64,000 nucleotides of DNA from Sipunculus nudus (Eukaryota; Annelida; Sipuncula; Golfingiida; Sipunculidae). Shown one piece after another: positions 9,311-22,290 of this stretch; position 1 is the first letter of the stretch, and the number at the start of each line of letters is the position of its first letter. The notes under the pieces are model-generated. The model saw nothing but the letters and a program-made list of their open reading frames with translations. It ran no database searches and was not told where the DNA came from. The translations under genes were made by a program, and so were the position numbers. The stretch is taken from NCBI GenBank assembly GCA_026874595.1, contig CM049315.1, positions 7,934,664 to 7,998,663 on the forward strand, given 5' to 3'.

Positions 9311-11844
9311 AAACTACGCTAAAGGTCGGAAGTAACAAGATTAAGACGCGATCCATTCTATATCAGTTTAACATTTGATAAGTTCTCGGTTATTTGTCTT
9401 AATGGACAAAGGTATTGTTTTTTTAGATGTCATAACTAGATTAAAATAAATTAATGGGAAGTACAAGGATTATTCCAAAATTATCATATGTTTGTTATGT
9501 ACATATCATATCCTACAAAATACCATATCTTTCTCGTTTGTATCTGTTAAACCAGGATTCCAGTACCCTCCTGTCACATATTTTTTTTTATCCCGATTTG
9601 CTTTCAACTCAATTTTCTTTCAATATTAATACTTGTTTATTTTTTTCATTGAGAAAACACTATGCTACAACTTAAGATACCCTCGGATTTCGAAATTTTA
9701 ATTAGTCCGTCAGTATTTTAATGTTTATATGATTTCCATAAGAAAATTTATTTTGCAATTAACTTGAATGCTATGATTTAATATATAGCATAACATGTTT
9801 ACCTTCCCCATACACAAAATCCGATCTATGTTTCTTGAGGTGAATCACTACTGATTAAGTATAAGCCGATTATAGATTATATGATCGTGCCGACATGCAG
9901 GCATCCAAATCAGTGAATTCATTTTATAGGGAAAACTTTTGGAGAATCCAGGACTCTCAGGCAAAACATTGTCTAGAGTCCATTAAATCAAGAATCCGGA
10001 GGATCTGTTTACTTTTATATTTTGACTACATAATAAAATCAACAGCAGCTTAAGAATTCATTTTATACAGAAGTACACATTAATAACCATACTTAAATAT
10101 ATTTTACAAATTATTTTGAAAATAAAAAGTTTTGCGATATAAATAATCTTATCATATTTATTGCGTTGTGTTTTCCTTTATACGCAACATACGATACTTT
10201 GATTGTCACTTTAATGCTTCAGCCATATATGCAATAAATCGGGAAAGCAATCCGAAGTTCACGAGAAAACTCCAATATTCGTGAGATATTATTCGGTTAT
10301 CTTTTCTTTTTTTTTTTTGCATTTCCTATCATGTACCACGCATCAGATTTGGAAACTTGGCAAAATGGTTCATTAAGTGCAATAAACTCAAGGTGAGGAT
10401 AAATGCCAAATTTGGTATAAAAAAAACTCGCTATGAGAGGTGACATAGCTTCACATTTAAGGTGTCATTTCCGACCAAAGCTACATTGTATGTGATACTT
10501 ATAAGGTCAAAAAAGGTACATATCATGTATTTAGTTCATTAAGCTCATTGTATGGTCGATTCATGCATGCTCTGACCATATGCTGATGTATCTATGCAGC
10601 TGTCCAGTTACAGGATAGGCGCATGTTTATAATTTTTATTTATTTTACATGGATTGTACAACTAGTTATGATAACTGATACAAGGCACTCTCCATAGCTT
10701 GAATGATGGCGTTCGATAGTCTGTTGAGGTGGAGGAAACCGGAGAACCCAGAGAAAACCATCGATCTTGGACGGGCAATTACAAATCACTCTCATGGCCA
10801 TGATGAATGATGAAAAGGTTAACAGCTTAACCAATTGTGAATGTACTATACACACATTTATATATTAAAGTATTTATAAAACATATCCTAACATGTACAG
10901 GTATAACTTGCTTTCATCGATATATCATAATAAAAATGTTATAATGACAAATTAATAGACCTCTCGATATAAATAGTTTGTTTCAATTTTGCGAGAAGTT
11001 ACCACAAGGGGGAATTTTTTTTACCATTTTACCATTTACCATTTGTTATTCCAAACGTTGAAATACACTGCTAAAGTGCTGAAGAGGGAAATAAAAATGT
11101 GAAATAAAAAAAAGTTTCTTTAGAATAAAAACTCATCCTTATTCTTTATAAATAGAGGACCAAGCAAATATTAAATTCTCGATTACTGTGAAAGCTTGAA
11201 CATATAAAGAACCACTTAAATCTGACCAACACGGGTCATATGTGCCTTCCTCTAGGGTTTTCTTTATTTAAAATTTGTGTGACTCACGTCAGTGCAGATA
11301 TTGATACAGCTGGAGAGTTAACAGCAAAACAATTCTCCCAATAAGCCGATGGAGAGATTTCCTTCATTAGAAGAGTCCTAACGGAAAGTGTAGAAGACTT
11401 TGCCCTATGGTCTGCTTCACTTGACCTTTTTCAATATATATTCACCCGCGAGGGTTCAATTGATCTAAGGTGTGTTCATTTTATTCCGTGAAGCTGGATG
11501 AGGGTAACCCCGAAACACAAGATACCGTGAACGATAGATTTATCTGGAAATAAATTCATCTTTCAATATTCACTCGATGCATAAATTATGTCATCTACTG
11601 AATGGCATCTATCATATCATGACGGAGACTTTAGTTTTCCTTTTAATTAGGAACTCTGATAACGAGTTCTGCATGGAGAAGATTATGACTTTAAACAGTC
11701 TTTGATAACCTTGGGATATATGTCAAAACAGCGTTTGTTCATCCGATAAGAGATGGGAACAAAATTATAGGCTTCATGCATTTGATAGATAACAGTATAG
11801 GTATGAAGGACAGGTCATAAATACAAACAAAGAGGTGAAGATTA
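9311..11844. other. Intergenic AT-rich region
   Basis: No gene supported. The open frames are short and compositionally biased. A short interspersed repeat is present at 10727-10815 (listed separately). Nothing else distinctive is seen. Confidence 0.4.
10727..10815. repeat. GGAGGAAACCGGAG-type interspersed repeat fragment
   Basis: Contains GTGGAGGAAACCGGAGAACC followed by CAGAGAAAACCATCGATC. A motif of this type recurs in many aquatic animal genomes as part of dispersed repeats. Only the core is recognisable; boundaries are approximate. Confidence 0.55.
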
Positions 11845-13352
11845 AAGCCCCGTTCCCACTTTCACGAATTTGACGCCGAATCGCCACGAACTTTTATAAT
11901 TAAAATTCGTAGGGACGTCGTGGGAGTGTTGTAGATGATGTCTTGAACATTCGGTAATGTTCGTAGCGAGGTCTTGAGCATTCAGAATTCGTGGCGCTAT
12001 TTTTGAAATGTTCAAAAATTAAGCTTTGTCGTCACAAGTCGGAGCTAAGTCGTAACAGTTTCTTTGTAAGTCGTATGAGAGTCTTCATAATTCTTGTAAA
12101 TTCGTGATGTAAAACAATATCACGAATGCTCACGAAGGACAACGACATCGACACTACTTCAAAACGACTACAATACGACTACCACAAGAACCTCTCAAGA
12201 GAGAGTCACGTTCATAAAGCCCCTTCCTACTTCCACGAATTTGGTGACGAATCATCAAGAACTGACATCATAATGTAACGGAAAATTTTATTTTCTTAGT
12301 GATTTTTAACTTCTTACAAACCAATGAGGAATAAGGTTTAGAAGTTAGAACACTGTGTAGATTTGTAAATTTGTTTTAAAGAAGATTTGTATTGAGGTTA
12401 TTGGTTCCAACTAAATTTGAACTAAAATAATTTGAAGAAGCTGAATCAAATTACGTTTCCTTTGTAATTTGTAACTTCTTTGTAAACAAACAAGGAAGTT
12501 TTTGCAGTTAGTAAACCATGTAGATTCGTAAATTTTGGTTTTAAAGAAATTTTTTATCGTGGATATTGGTAGACAAAATAAATTTATACAAAATTTTGAC
12601 AAAATTGACAAAATAAATATATTATACAGTTTCGTCATACTTAAACATATGGTCAATATAATAAATTATGAATTTCCTATTTTTTGGGGGAATTTACTGA
12701 GCCTAACATAAATTGATATTAACAGAATCTTATATCACATTGAGAGCTGAATCAATAAGATATTATAACCAATATTTTGAGAATACAGATATTTTACATC
12801 CGATTAAGACGGTCGTCCACTTGGACTTAAAGAAGTTAACGTCGTATTTGCCACCACATAACTAAGTCGTAATTGTCTAATTACTCAAATCAAATGAGAC
12901 ATATATTATCAGTGTTTTAAGTGGATAACTTTTGTCAAATTAAAATATCCGGAGAAGTTGAGTAAAGTGTTGTTATGGTGTCCTTTTACTTATATCGTCT
13001 TCTTTGTGGCATTACAATAGCTATATATCACATATATAGCTATCTAACAATCCGTAGCAAAATTGAATGATCGTAGGAGTATCGTCCACAAGTCGCAGAT
13101 CAATCATGGAAATATCGTACCAGTATCTTAGACGTCGTCACGGAGCCGTGAACATTCCTAAAAGTGTCGTGTCATATCGTGCTGGCTTCGTGTCACTGTC
13201 GTAGCCAATCGTACTGGCATCGTACTCCTTTCGTACAATATCGTGGTTGTGATGGAATTTTTATCACTCGACAGGCCGATTGGCTACGAATCGCCACGAA
13301 TTCAACATCGTGGCGATTCGGCGTCAAAGTCGTGAAAGTGGGAACGGGGCTT
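11845..13352. mobile_element. Non-autonomous DNA transposon with 45-bp terminal inverted repeats
   Basis: The left end AAGCCCCGTTCCCACTTTCA (from 11845) is repeated as its reverse complement at the right end (to 13352); 44 of 45 bases match. TA lies directly outside both ends (11843-11844 and 13353-13354), consistent with a TA duplication. The interior is AT-rich with many CGTCGT/TCGTGG-type short repeats toward both ends and no transposase-like frame. A third copy of the terminus begins at 12217 (AAGCCCCTTCCTACTTCCAC, again preceded by TA), suggesting nested elements. The right subterminus has a strong hairpin at 13287-13320. Superfamily is not assigned; the TA duplication alone does not settle it. 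Confidence 0.8.
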
Positions 13353-13359
13353 TACTATA

Positions 13360-15080
13360 CAAGAGGTCACACTCCTGTGCTTCTGTCACAGTATTTGAGC
13401 AGTATTTCTCAGTTTTTCAGTCACAGCACACGTTTTCATTACAAGTTGTTAAGTGTGGCCATAAATAAATTATTAATGTATCAAAATGTTTAACGTCTAT
13501 TTATTTCCGTGTCATGGGATTTGGACAAAAATCTTCATACAACCATATGTTTAACCTCTATATAAATACCATATAAATAAATGTAAATATTATGAAAGGC
13601 AATAGATACCTTAGCGAGTTTAGGGTCGTTACCTGGATTGAATATTTAACAAGTATAGACTTACAGAAAGAAGACTCACAATAGATATATTCAATTATCC
13701 ATTGTTTTATTATCTTCACTTCTTAATACCTAAGCTAATAATGTACAGGGAGGAGATACCAGTATGGCTTTCAATAGATGGATATTACATTTCTTTTCAG
13801 ATGGAGATCATTTTGAATATCAAGGGGGCGCAGAGGATAGTACTGACTGGTTAATACCCCTTTGGTTAAGGGTTCGAGGAGCTCCGATTGGCTGAGAAAA
13901 ACACCTCCGTGTCAGTAAATTCACTTCATCTGCAAGCGTTAAGGCGGGCTCTTACGCCAACCCTTGAACTCCAAAACTCACTTTCAGGAACGGAATTGTC
14001 CAGACATGCGCAGTCAGAGTATCCGATGACAGCATCATGTTCACGTACCGCGTGACTGTTGGAGGGATGAGGGTGACCTTCACGGAAACAGACAGTCCAA
14101 CACACGTTCTTATAACGCCTGTATGGTTGTTTATCCATAAGCTGTCAGTAAATGCGGTCCATGCAGAAAAAAAAAATAAATTTAAGGTATTTGTTTGAAT
14201 ATATGCGGAAGTTCAATGGTTTTATTTCTTGTTTAATGTGTTTTGGTTATTTTGGCGGGCCCAACTCATGTAATAAACATGTGGAAAAAAAAGAAAACGT
14301 ACAGCCTGTGTGAGGAGAGATCGGCCGTTACTGGGCCATAATTATATAAAGTTCGAGACATTTGATTAGTTAATAGACGTCAGATATCGAAATAGGCCCC
14401 TCTATCAAAAAGCTGAAGTTACATTTTTAAAAATGGAAAGGTAGGCCAGGGTATTTCTTTAGATAAAAGCGGAAACAGTCCCAAACAGTAGAGGGAAAAC
14501 TGTAGCAGAATATTTCTTACGGTCTACAGAGTGAAGTAATACGAGTGACACAACTTCAGGAGCTTTACAACGAAGATAATTTACATGTATAAATCAATTT
14601 CTTTTCCTAATGTTAAAGCTTCATTCTGCTTTTTATACTTAATAGTGAATGATTTTATCTCGCAGGACAGTTCTCGGTTATCTGATTATGTCTGGACCAC
14701 AAATTCACAGTATGACATTTCACAAAAGACTTATTGGATATTCCTAAGCAAGTCATCATCATAGACAACCTTACCTTTCATGGCGTCTCATAACATTATT
14801 TGAGAAGTAAACGTGTGTGTCTCCAACCAAATTTAGCTAACCTTGTCAGATAGCTTTTCGTTTGTATATATAGTACAAAATGCATTCTAGTAAAGAAAGC
14901 ATTAACTGATTATCTATAATGTTAAGAGATTATGTAATTTCATTCTAAATATACATAACCTTGCCATGACAACTCAAAGACTACTTAATCAAACTACAAA
15001 GTAAGGTGAGCTAATTCAAATGGAGAAGAGACTAATCTACTGCTGGAAATACAGCTGCAGTTGAATTGTAAAAATATGTG
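13360..15080. other. Intergenic region, no gene recognised
   Basis: Mostly AT-rich, with a GC-richer patch at 13800-14150 that holds a 70-codon minus-strand frame (14138-13926) of unknown meaning. No splice-consistent or domain-bearing frame is seen. Confidence 0.35.
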
Positions 15081-15082
15081 TC

Positions 15083-15232
15083 TTAAAGGGACACCTCCCA
15101 GACACCCACTTAAGAAGAATTTGGGAGCTGAAATTCATTGAAAAATTCAACTGCATTCAGGAAGGACTAAACAGAGACAATGGGTTCCTCACCCATTATA
15201 ATAATTGGGCCACTAGATTCAAAATACTTGTA
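15083..15232 (+). pseudogene. Fragment of retroelement ORF end, possibly Penelope-like
   Basis: The plus frame reads LKGHLPDTHLRRIWELKF then IEKFNCIQEGLNRDNGF and LTHY. An aromatic WELKFIEKF stretch followed by GLNRD resembles the end of the endonuclease domain of GIY-YIG-bearing Penelope-like elements (typically W, then a short helix, then GLN). No start or upstream RT is visible, so it would be a truncated 3' end. Family assignment is tentative. Confidence 0.35.
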
Positions 15233-15633
15233 CAAATTTTACTTTTCTTAATGTTTACACTTGCACATTCTGTAATATAAGCACAGTGTACACTGATTGA
15301 CCCGTACAAGATTAGGAAGTTCTGCTCAGACACCAAGAAGTAAAAACTCTGATCCCAACGACACATGGACTACAAGAACAATAGGCATTACAAGACCACA
15401 GAGAACAAATCCTGTAAGCCAGTAACACCCTACAGGAAACAAGTACCAAGCTTCATTTACACCTGAAGAAGGGGGCTAGAGTTCCAACACCAGCTAGTCT
15501 ACATTAAGGTATCATATATCTACTTCACTTACACACAGGAGAAATAGAATGGCTGTTTTGCGAGACAATCTGTGGTGTACTGGCACATTTTTTTGTGGAT
15601 GTGACCCCTCTCAGTTCCACGTATAAGGAACGA

Positions 15634-15634
<1 letters not shown>

Positions 15635-15692
<58 letters not shown>

Positions 15693-15713
15693 TATATATA
15701 TATATATATATAT
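15635..15713. repeat. (TA)n microsatellite
   Basis: About 39 TA units with a single interruption (GATATA near 15691), bounded by CCATATA on the left and TATATGG on the right, so the whole tract is one large inverted repeat. Confidence 0.95.
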
Positions 15714-16142
15714 GGTTTGCCTATGACTTCCCTGGATGTGACGTTGGAAGATAAAAGGGCTTACTGTTACAATTGGTACCGACCTGACTTTCTTGGAGCT
15801 TAGAATAATGATTTCAGTCCGTTATTCAAAAATAAATAGGTCACCGTGACCTAATTTCAGTTTCCAAGGGGAGTTGCTTAGGACTTCCCTAGCTGTACAT
15901 TTAGAAGTTTCTTGGTCTAATGGTTGCGGATATCGGTTATTTACACACAGGTCGTCAATCAAGATAAGTCTCGAATGGAACCTCAGTTCTTTGAAATACA
16001 TCAGCATATTATAAATATTGGTATATTGTCATATAATTCTTTATAGTATGAAAGCGTGGAAAAATATACAGGTAGGCTTACATGTCAGTATTTATAGGCC
16101 TAAATGTGCGTTGTTTATATTTCTTAAACGTTCCTTGATTTT

Positions 16143-17390
16143 TGCTTGCCGGAAATCTTCGATTTCGGCAAGCATGTTCGTCAGTTGCGTATGTCTGTTT
16201 GTCTCTTTTTTGTTTGTTTGTCACGACTCTCCAGGCCACACTTTTGCATCAATCAACTTGAAACTTACAGGTTTGATTGACAAACCGATTTCTAGGTGCC
16301 CTATTGTTTTTGGTCAACATTGCTCCAAGGTCAAGGGTCAAGGTCACGACAGGTATGGTTAACGGTTTTTGCACTATAACTTCGCCATAAATAGGCTTAT
16401 CCACTTCTGCAATAGCTCATTTTTTTTGTCATCACCTGGCCTTTCTTTTGACATGTAGCTTACTTAAATTTACCGTTACCATGGTTACATTTTTTGGGGA
16501 GGAATCATGGGATTTCGTGATATTTTTCAAATTTGCAGCAATCGTACTGATTCTGAGATATTTTATGTAACATAAGAATATCTCGAAATTGTTTTTTCAG
16601 ATTTTGGAAATGGCCGCCAGGGGGCGTTGCAGATGAAAAAACATGAAAATTTGTTTTGGTGCTATACCTCCAGAACTATTAAACATTGGGCCATTTCCAT
16701 CACAGCACCTTAAACTAGGGTCCATGGGCTTATTTTTGCGCATAGGTGCCAAAGTGCGCTATTGCCAGATTTCTCTATTTTTGGGGTAAAACTTTTGAAT
16801 TTTCAAAATATGCAGTTTTGAGCTTCTAACTCTGTCAGTTTTTATGCTAGAGAGGTCAAACTTTTTGCATCTCGTAGCCCTTGGTGAGTTCTCGGTGATC
16901 CAATCAAAAATCTTGCGAAATCTCGCACCGTTTCTCTTCGAATGAGATTTTCGCGATTTCACGGTGACATGCCCTATAGGCCACAGATATGCAGGCATCG
17001 TTTTGAAACTGACACATGTTACGTCATACATTAATATCTCGAAAGTAATTTTTCAGTTTTTGGAAAATAACCGCTAGGGGGCGCTGCACTGCAACCCCGT
17101 ACCTACTATCATTGTTTAACCATATCTCCAAAACTACACCGTTGAGGTACATAAACTGTACACCATATGAATTGGCATTTCATGGCCTTTCTGCCCATGG
17201 CCACTTTTGTTTAATCATACACGGTCCCCACAAGTTTTAGCAACTTTGTAAAAAATGGAAACCCGCATGCACATATACATATGCCATCACGCATGCATGC
17301 ACGCGTTTTAGTATGAATGACACACACGCTTTCCCGTGAGTGCAAAAATTATAGCGTTCGCTGTATAAAATAAGTAACTACGGACACTCC
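16143..17390 (+). repeat. Hairpin-ended interspersed repeat, copy 1
   Basis: Begins with the hairpin arm TGCTTGCCGGAAATC, loop TTC, arm GATTTCGGCAAGCA, then TGTTCGTCAGTTGCGTATG and a TGTTTGTC tract. The body contains AGGTCAAGGGTCAAGGTCA, ATTACGG-type hydrophobic low-complexity stretches, ATCTCGCGA/ACGAGATT segments and CCGCTAGGGGGCGCTGC, then CATATCTCCAAAACTACA. The same ordered blocks recur at 17431-19620 and, reversed, at 36.6-44.8 kb. No protein is encoded. Confidence 0.75.
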
Positions 17391-17430
17391 TTGCCGGCCG
17401 GTTTGCCTTTTCTGTCGCGTTATAGTTTAT

Positions 17431-17930
17431 TGCTTGCCGGAATCAGAGATTTCGACAAGTATGTTGATCAGTCCCGTATGTTTGTTGCTTGCCGGAAATC
17501 TCCGATTTCGGCAAGCAGGTTGGTCAGTCGCGGATGTCTGTTTGTCTGTTTGTTGCTTGCCGGAAATCTTCGATTTCGGCAAGCAGGTTGGTCAGTCGCG
17601 GATGTCTGTTTGTCTGTTTGTTGCTTGCCGGAAATCTTCGATTTCGGCAAGCAGGTTGGTCAGTCGCGGATGTCTGTTTGTCTGTTTGTTGCTTGCCGGA
17701 AATCTTCGATTTCGGCAAGCAGGTTGGTCAGTCGCGGATGTCTGTTTGTTGCTTGCCGGAAATCTTCGATTTCTGCAAGCAGGTTGGTCAGTCGCGGATG
17801 TCTGTTTGTTGCTTGCCGGAAATCTCCGATTTCGGCAGGCAGGTTGGTCAGTCGCGGATGTCTCTTTGTCTGTTTGTCTGTCTGTTTGTCTGTCTGTTTG
17901 TCTGTCTGTTTGTCTGTCTGTGTACTCTCT
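17431..17930 (+). repeat. Minisatellite of seven hairpin units followed by (TGTCTGTT)n
   Basis: Units begin TTGCTTGCCGG at about 17431, 17485, 17553, 17621, 17689, 17749 and 17809; spacings are 54, 68, 68, 68, 60 and 60. The 8-base difference is one extra TCTGTTTG step. Each unit is hairpin arm, TTC (or TCC) loop, matching arm, then GGTTGGTCAGTCGCGGATG and a TGTCTGTTTG tract. It ends in an (TGTTTGTC)n run to 17930. All three plus frames are open because of the periodicity, which creates long spurious frames. Confidence 0.92.
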
Positions 17931-18590
17931 ACAGGCCACATTTTTGCAGCAATTGCTTTTAAACTTACACAGCTGATAGACAAGCAAAAGTCCTCGAGGC
18001 CTATTGTTATTGGGCGACATAGGTCCAAGGTCAAGGTCATCAAAACTTCTCAAAACGTTTTTTTCTTCATATCTTTGTAACTGTTAGTGGTATCTTCTTC
18101 AAACATAGCTCATTTTAAACGTCATTCCCAGGCCTTTCTTCTGGTGTGTAGCTCTTTCAAATTTGCCGTAACCATGGTTACGCATTTTGGGGAAAAAGTC
18201 ATGATATTTTGAAATAAGGGGTCTTATTTTTCTAACTTTGTCAGTTTTAAAGCTAGAGAGGTCTAGTTTTTTGCATCAGGTAGCATTTAACAAGTACTGC
18301 AAGATTTTATTAAAAGTCTCGCGATATCTCGTACAATATCTCGTCAAACGAGATATTTCGAGATTTCAGTAATCTTGCCCTGGAGGTCACCGTTTTGCAG
18401 GAATCTTTTTGAAACTGACATATCGTAAGTCCTACACAATTATCTCGAAACAATTTTTCCATTTTTTGAATGCAGCCGCTAGGTGGCGCTGTATGCAAAC
18501 CTCCCCAACATATCATGTTTTGGCCATATCTCCAAAACTGTGAGCCTCAATTACATAAACTATAGCCTATTTTCATCCTCTGAGTCTTTT
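17931..18590 (+). repeat. Body of hairpin-ended repeat, copy 2
   Basis: Contains ACAGGCCACATTTTTGCAGC, GGTCCAAGGTCAAGGTCATC, CCATGGTTACGCATTTTGGG, GAGATATTTCGAGATTTCAG and CCGCTAGGTGGCGCTGTATG. These blocks align in order with copy 1 and with the reversed copies in gene A intron 5. Confidence 0.75.
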
Positions 18591-18594
18591 CTGA

Positions 18595-19625
18595 ATCATG
18601 GTGTAGTCATTTCGACTCAATCTTGAGTCACTTTGTTAGTGTGTCCGTCTGTTTCTCAGTTTTCATCAAATTCGCCTGCTTACCGGTTCTGGCGTCTCAC
18701 ATATAGCATTCTACAGGTCACAGTTTTGAAAGAATCCTTTTAAAACTATTACATCTTATGTCTTACACTAATATCTCGAAACGGATTTTTCATTTTCCAG
18801 AATTGGCCGCAAGGGGGCGGTGCACTCAAACTTGCACAACATATCATTTTTTGGCCATATCTCCAAAACTATAAATCTCATTTACATAAACTATAGCTTA
18901 TTTTCTTCCTCTGGGTCTTTCAAAAAACCTGGTGTATTCATTTGGTCTCAATCTTGAGTCACTTTGTCTGTGTGTCCGTCTGTTTCTCAGTTGTCCTCAA
19001 ATCCGCTTGTTTGCCGGTTCTTGCGTCTCACATAAAGCATTCTACAGGCCACAGTTTTGAAAGAATCCTTTTAAAACTATTACATCTTATGTCTTACACT
19101 AATATCTCGAAACGGATTTTTCATTTTCCAGAATTGGCCGCTAGGGGGCGGTGCACTCAAACTTGCACAACATATCATTTTTTGGCCATATCTCCAAAAC
19201 TATAAACCTCATTTACATAAACTATTGCTTATTATCTTCCTCTGAGGTTTCTTCATAACATGATTAAGTCATCTGTTCACAATCTTGGGTCAGTTTGTCA
19301 GTATGTTGTCTGTTTGTCAGTTGTCCTCAATTTCGCCTGCTTCCTGGTTCTTGCGTCTCACATGTAGCATTATACTGGCCACAGTTTTGCAGGAATCGTT
19401 TTGTAAATTACACTTGTCATATATCGTGATGATATCTGGAAGTCCTATGTTTATTATTCAAATAAGTCAAAGGTCAAGGTCAAGGTGATCAAAATATATC
19501 AAAATCTTATTTTCTTTAGAACTTTATTAATATTGGTTCTTTCTTCACAAACTATGGATTATTTTCTTTCACTTTGACACTGCTCGTTCATCTGACTAAC
19601 TTTACATCATTTCCGGCAAGCGCGT
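18595..19625 (+). repeat. Three ~331-bp tandem units of the same repeat family
   Basis: The phrase CGTCTCACAT followed by AGCATTCTACAGG occurs near 18690, 19023 and 19352 (spacing ~331). Each unit has a TGTCTGTGTGTCCGTCTGTT start, an ATATCTCGAAACGGATTTTT segment, GGCCGCTAGGGGGCGGTGC and ATATCTCCAAAACTATAAA. The third unit is partial and runs into TTCCGGCAAGCGCGTGACC near 19613, a degenerate half of the hairpin and a likely element end. Confidence 0.8.
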
Positions 19626-19861
19626 GACCTCAGGTCATCTAGTTTGGGGTAAGCTTCATTTTATTTTTTACGAGGTGCATATATACCTCATCAGTGGCGT
19701 CGAATTATCTCCTAGGGTAGATGGTTTGGGGTGGGGGGGGGGGGGGGCGTCAATTTATCTCCAAGGGTAGGTGGGGGGGGGGCAGTTTCTGGGGCAACCT
19801 TTTATTTTTTGTGTGACACATTGCCAATATATTAATATATGTACACACACACACTCACATA

Positions 19862-19907
<46 letters not shown>

Positions 19908-20746
19908 CCTGGCATACTCTGCCAGCAGAAACTCTAATCTATGGTCATGGTACCCGATGGTCACAGAGGCATACTCTGACAGCAGAAACTGATCTATGGT
20001 CATGGTATCCTGTAGCGGACAAAGGCATGTTATTTTCATTTTTAATTTAATGAAATATAGTACACTATGGTAGTGTAAACTAAATATTTAACATTTTAGG
20101 GCAATATGAGCACGTATGCTTATATTACCCAAACAGTGGGGTCATATGAGCACAGTTTTAAAATAAAAGATTGGTCCTTATTCTGTTGAACACATTAGAG
20201 CAACCAGTATATTCGTCATATTGCCTTTCTATGAGACTATCTCCTTCCAATCAAACCGAAAACATGCGATAATGGCGATTATTTTTCTCTGCAATGCAAA
20301 AATTCTTAAGGTGCTAATATTCCCCCTATGTACCCTCTGTAGGCAACTTTGTCAAGCGAAACCGTATTTCCAACTCATGAACCGAATTACAACGTTATTA
20401 CGCTTTTGGAAAAACATTATGGTGAACATACAGCCCCATACTATGTCAACACTGATGATTGAAAAAAGAACCAAAATGCCGGTTTCATCTCCAGAAATAC
20501 GCTAATTTTGACTTGGAGAGGAAGGTGGTCCTGACTTCTCTAATCGGACACATTAGTCGGAGCCCACCTGTTCACGTTACAGAACAACACGATCAAACCT
20601 GGTTCACGTTTGATATTCCGTACTCAGCAACAAAATGTAATCAATATACCAATAGCCTTATGTTTGAGCAATATCTTTTAGAAAGGGTTGTAGCATATAT
20701 GTAGCAATATGTTTGTGTAGCAGGAACGTAGAACCATACACCTGCA

Positions 20747-20812
<66 letters not shown>

Positions 20813-21790
20813 TGCAATCAGGGCTCGTTGTTATCCTGCCATTTGAGAAATCTGATGAAGCCAAGCTGACGTAAGCGAGGGGATTTGCACATAAGCCTGG
20901 TAGAAGTTACTATGGTCCACATTTCTTATAATCTTGATACATGCCACCTTATTTTGTGGAATGGTAAATTAAGACCAATATAAGCCAGCTTTGCGGTGGA
21001 TTATAAATAAAATATCAAATGAGGTTTCATATTTTCTTATTAATTTTACTTACATATCCCAACATGTATCTTAAACTAATAATTATAAAAATAATAATGA
21101 TAATAATAATGACCGTCATCATCATCATCACCACCACGCGCTAGTATTTAAAACCAATGGTAGCCGCTTAATGTGATGCTATACGACTGTTCACGAGAGA
21201 TGAGCAGTGTTAGGTTGGGACAGATCGTGGATAAATAAGGACACCGGGATGAATAGATCCGTCCATTTACAGGCAGCCAATAAAGACTTTGGAGCACTGG
21301 CGATATATGTCCATGTTTCCTCACACCAGAGATCAGTCTTTTTCAGCTGATGTTTAGTATACGGCTTTACTGACTTTTATACAATGAATAAGTAAACGGG
21401 CATAGCGTAATTAGTATAAGACTTCATGATATATGCCATAAATGATTTCGACTGAGGTATTACAAATATTAATAAACATTCAACTAAGGGTTAACCGAAG
21501 CAGAGCTTCAAACCAACGTTTTGCACTCCACAAGAGTTGACAGCCTGGGGCAAACCTTTACGTCTGTTTATGTCCCATTTACCGATATGAACGCATGAAA
21601 TGTTTTTTGACACGTGTATCGGCAATACTGAGATCATTTTACGTCACTTTATATGACGGACTATCATAGTTATACGACCACATTCCATTTCAGTTAAATC
21701 AACCCGTGTCACATAAATGTGTACGTGCTTTACATTAACTGTTTGAAGTTCGCGTGCTGACATGTTCCTGTTGTATCATAATTTTCCCGT
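19626..21790. other. Intergenic DNA with poly(G) and TA/CA microsatellites
   Basis: At 19690-19795 two near-copies of CGTCAATTTATCTCCAAGGG are each joined to long G runs. Simple tracts lie at 19863-19908 (TA then CA) and 20749-20808 (TA). Two imperfect copies of GGCATACTCTGACAGCAGAA lie at 19910-20010. No gene supported. Confidence 0.5.
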
Positions 21791-21794
21791 CTTC

Positions 21795-22290
21795 AGGTGG
21801 TTTTCTTCAGATATATTCATGTAGATATTTCGGTCATGAATCCTTGACCTATGGACACTTTTGCTCAAAGTACGTCAAGGTTCACAATCTTGAAAGGAGT
21901 TTTCAATAGCCACGTTTCTGTAATTGGTTCTTAATTTCTTAATTATCTTAAGACAATATTTCTGATGGTCTTCGAGGGATTTTTTGTATATACTTAAAAT
22001 TCCACCGTATTTCATTGGTTGTTCAGGCGTAGGACGGGAACTGTTCCTTCGCTGTAGAAATATTGTATGTACCGACCGAACCCTGTTACCCATGATCCAG
22101 GTTTTTTTTCTGTAGACATTTATTTTCTGTACATAATCGACCCTGTTCTCCAGCGGTGTTTCTACAGATAGATTTTCTTTAAAAAACTTGAATGGTGCTG
22201 ATCTTCCATCGGATTTAATATATATTTCTTTATAGAATTCTCGTGTCCTGTTCTCGAGTGATTTACCTTCAGATACATTCTGTAGATACT
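21795..22290 (-). repeat. Degenerate ~57-bp repeats in the 3' region of the MS4A-like gene
   Basis: On the minus strand, variants of CTACAGAAAATGTATCTGTA and CCTGGAGAACAGGG recur from the last coding exon through about 21800. The coding tail itself has the same phrase (VSIENVSIE). After the stop at 22291, a minus-strand frame stays open for 139 codons (22294-21875) and translates the repeats in a different frame from the exon. A possible poly(A) signal (AATAAA on the minus strand) is at 22124-22119. This is either 3' UTR or a former longer tail cut off by a frame change. Confidence 0.5.

Noticed and set aside
13926-14138. 70-codon minus-strand frame with several Cys and His
   Set aside because: Cys/His spacing does not form a recognisable zinc finger, and there is no supporting context.
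17431-17870. CRISPR-like look: short palindromic units at regular spacing
   Set aside because: The spacers are also repeated, the unit is part of a dispersed eukaryotic element, and there are no cas genes.
17391-18080. 229-codon plus-strand open frame, with parallel open frames on both strands
   Set aside because: It is the translation of the 60/68-bp hairpin minisatellite and the TGTC tract; all frames are open because the units lack stops. No splice, start or domain support.
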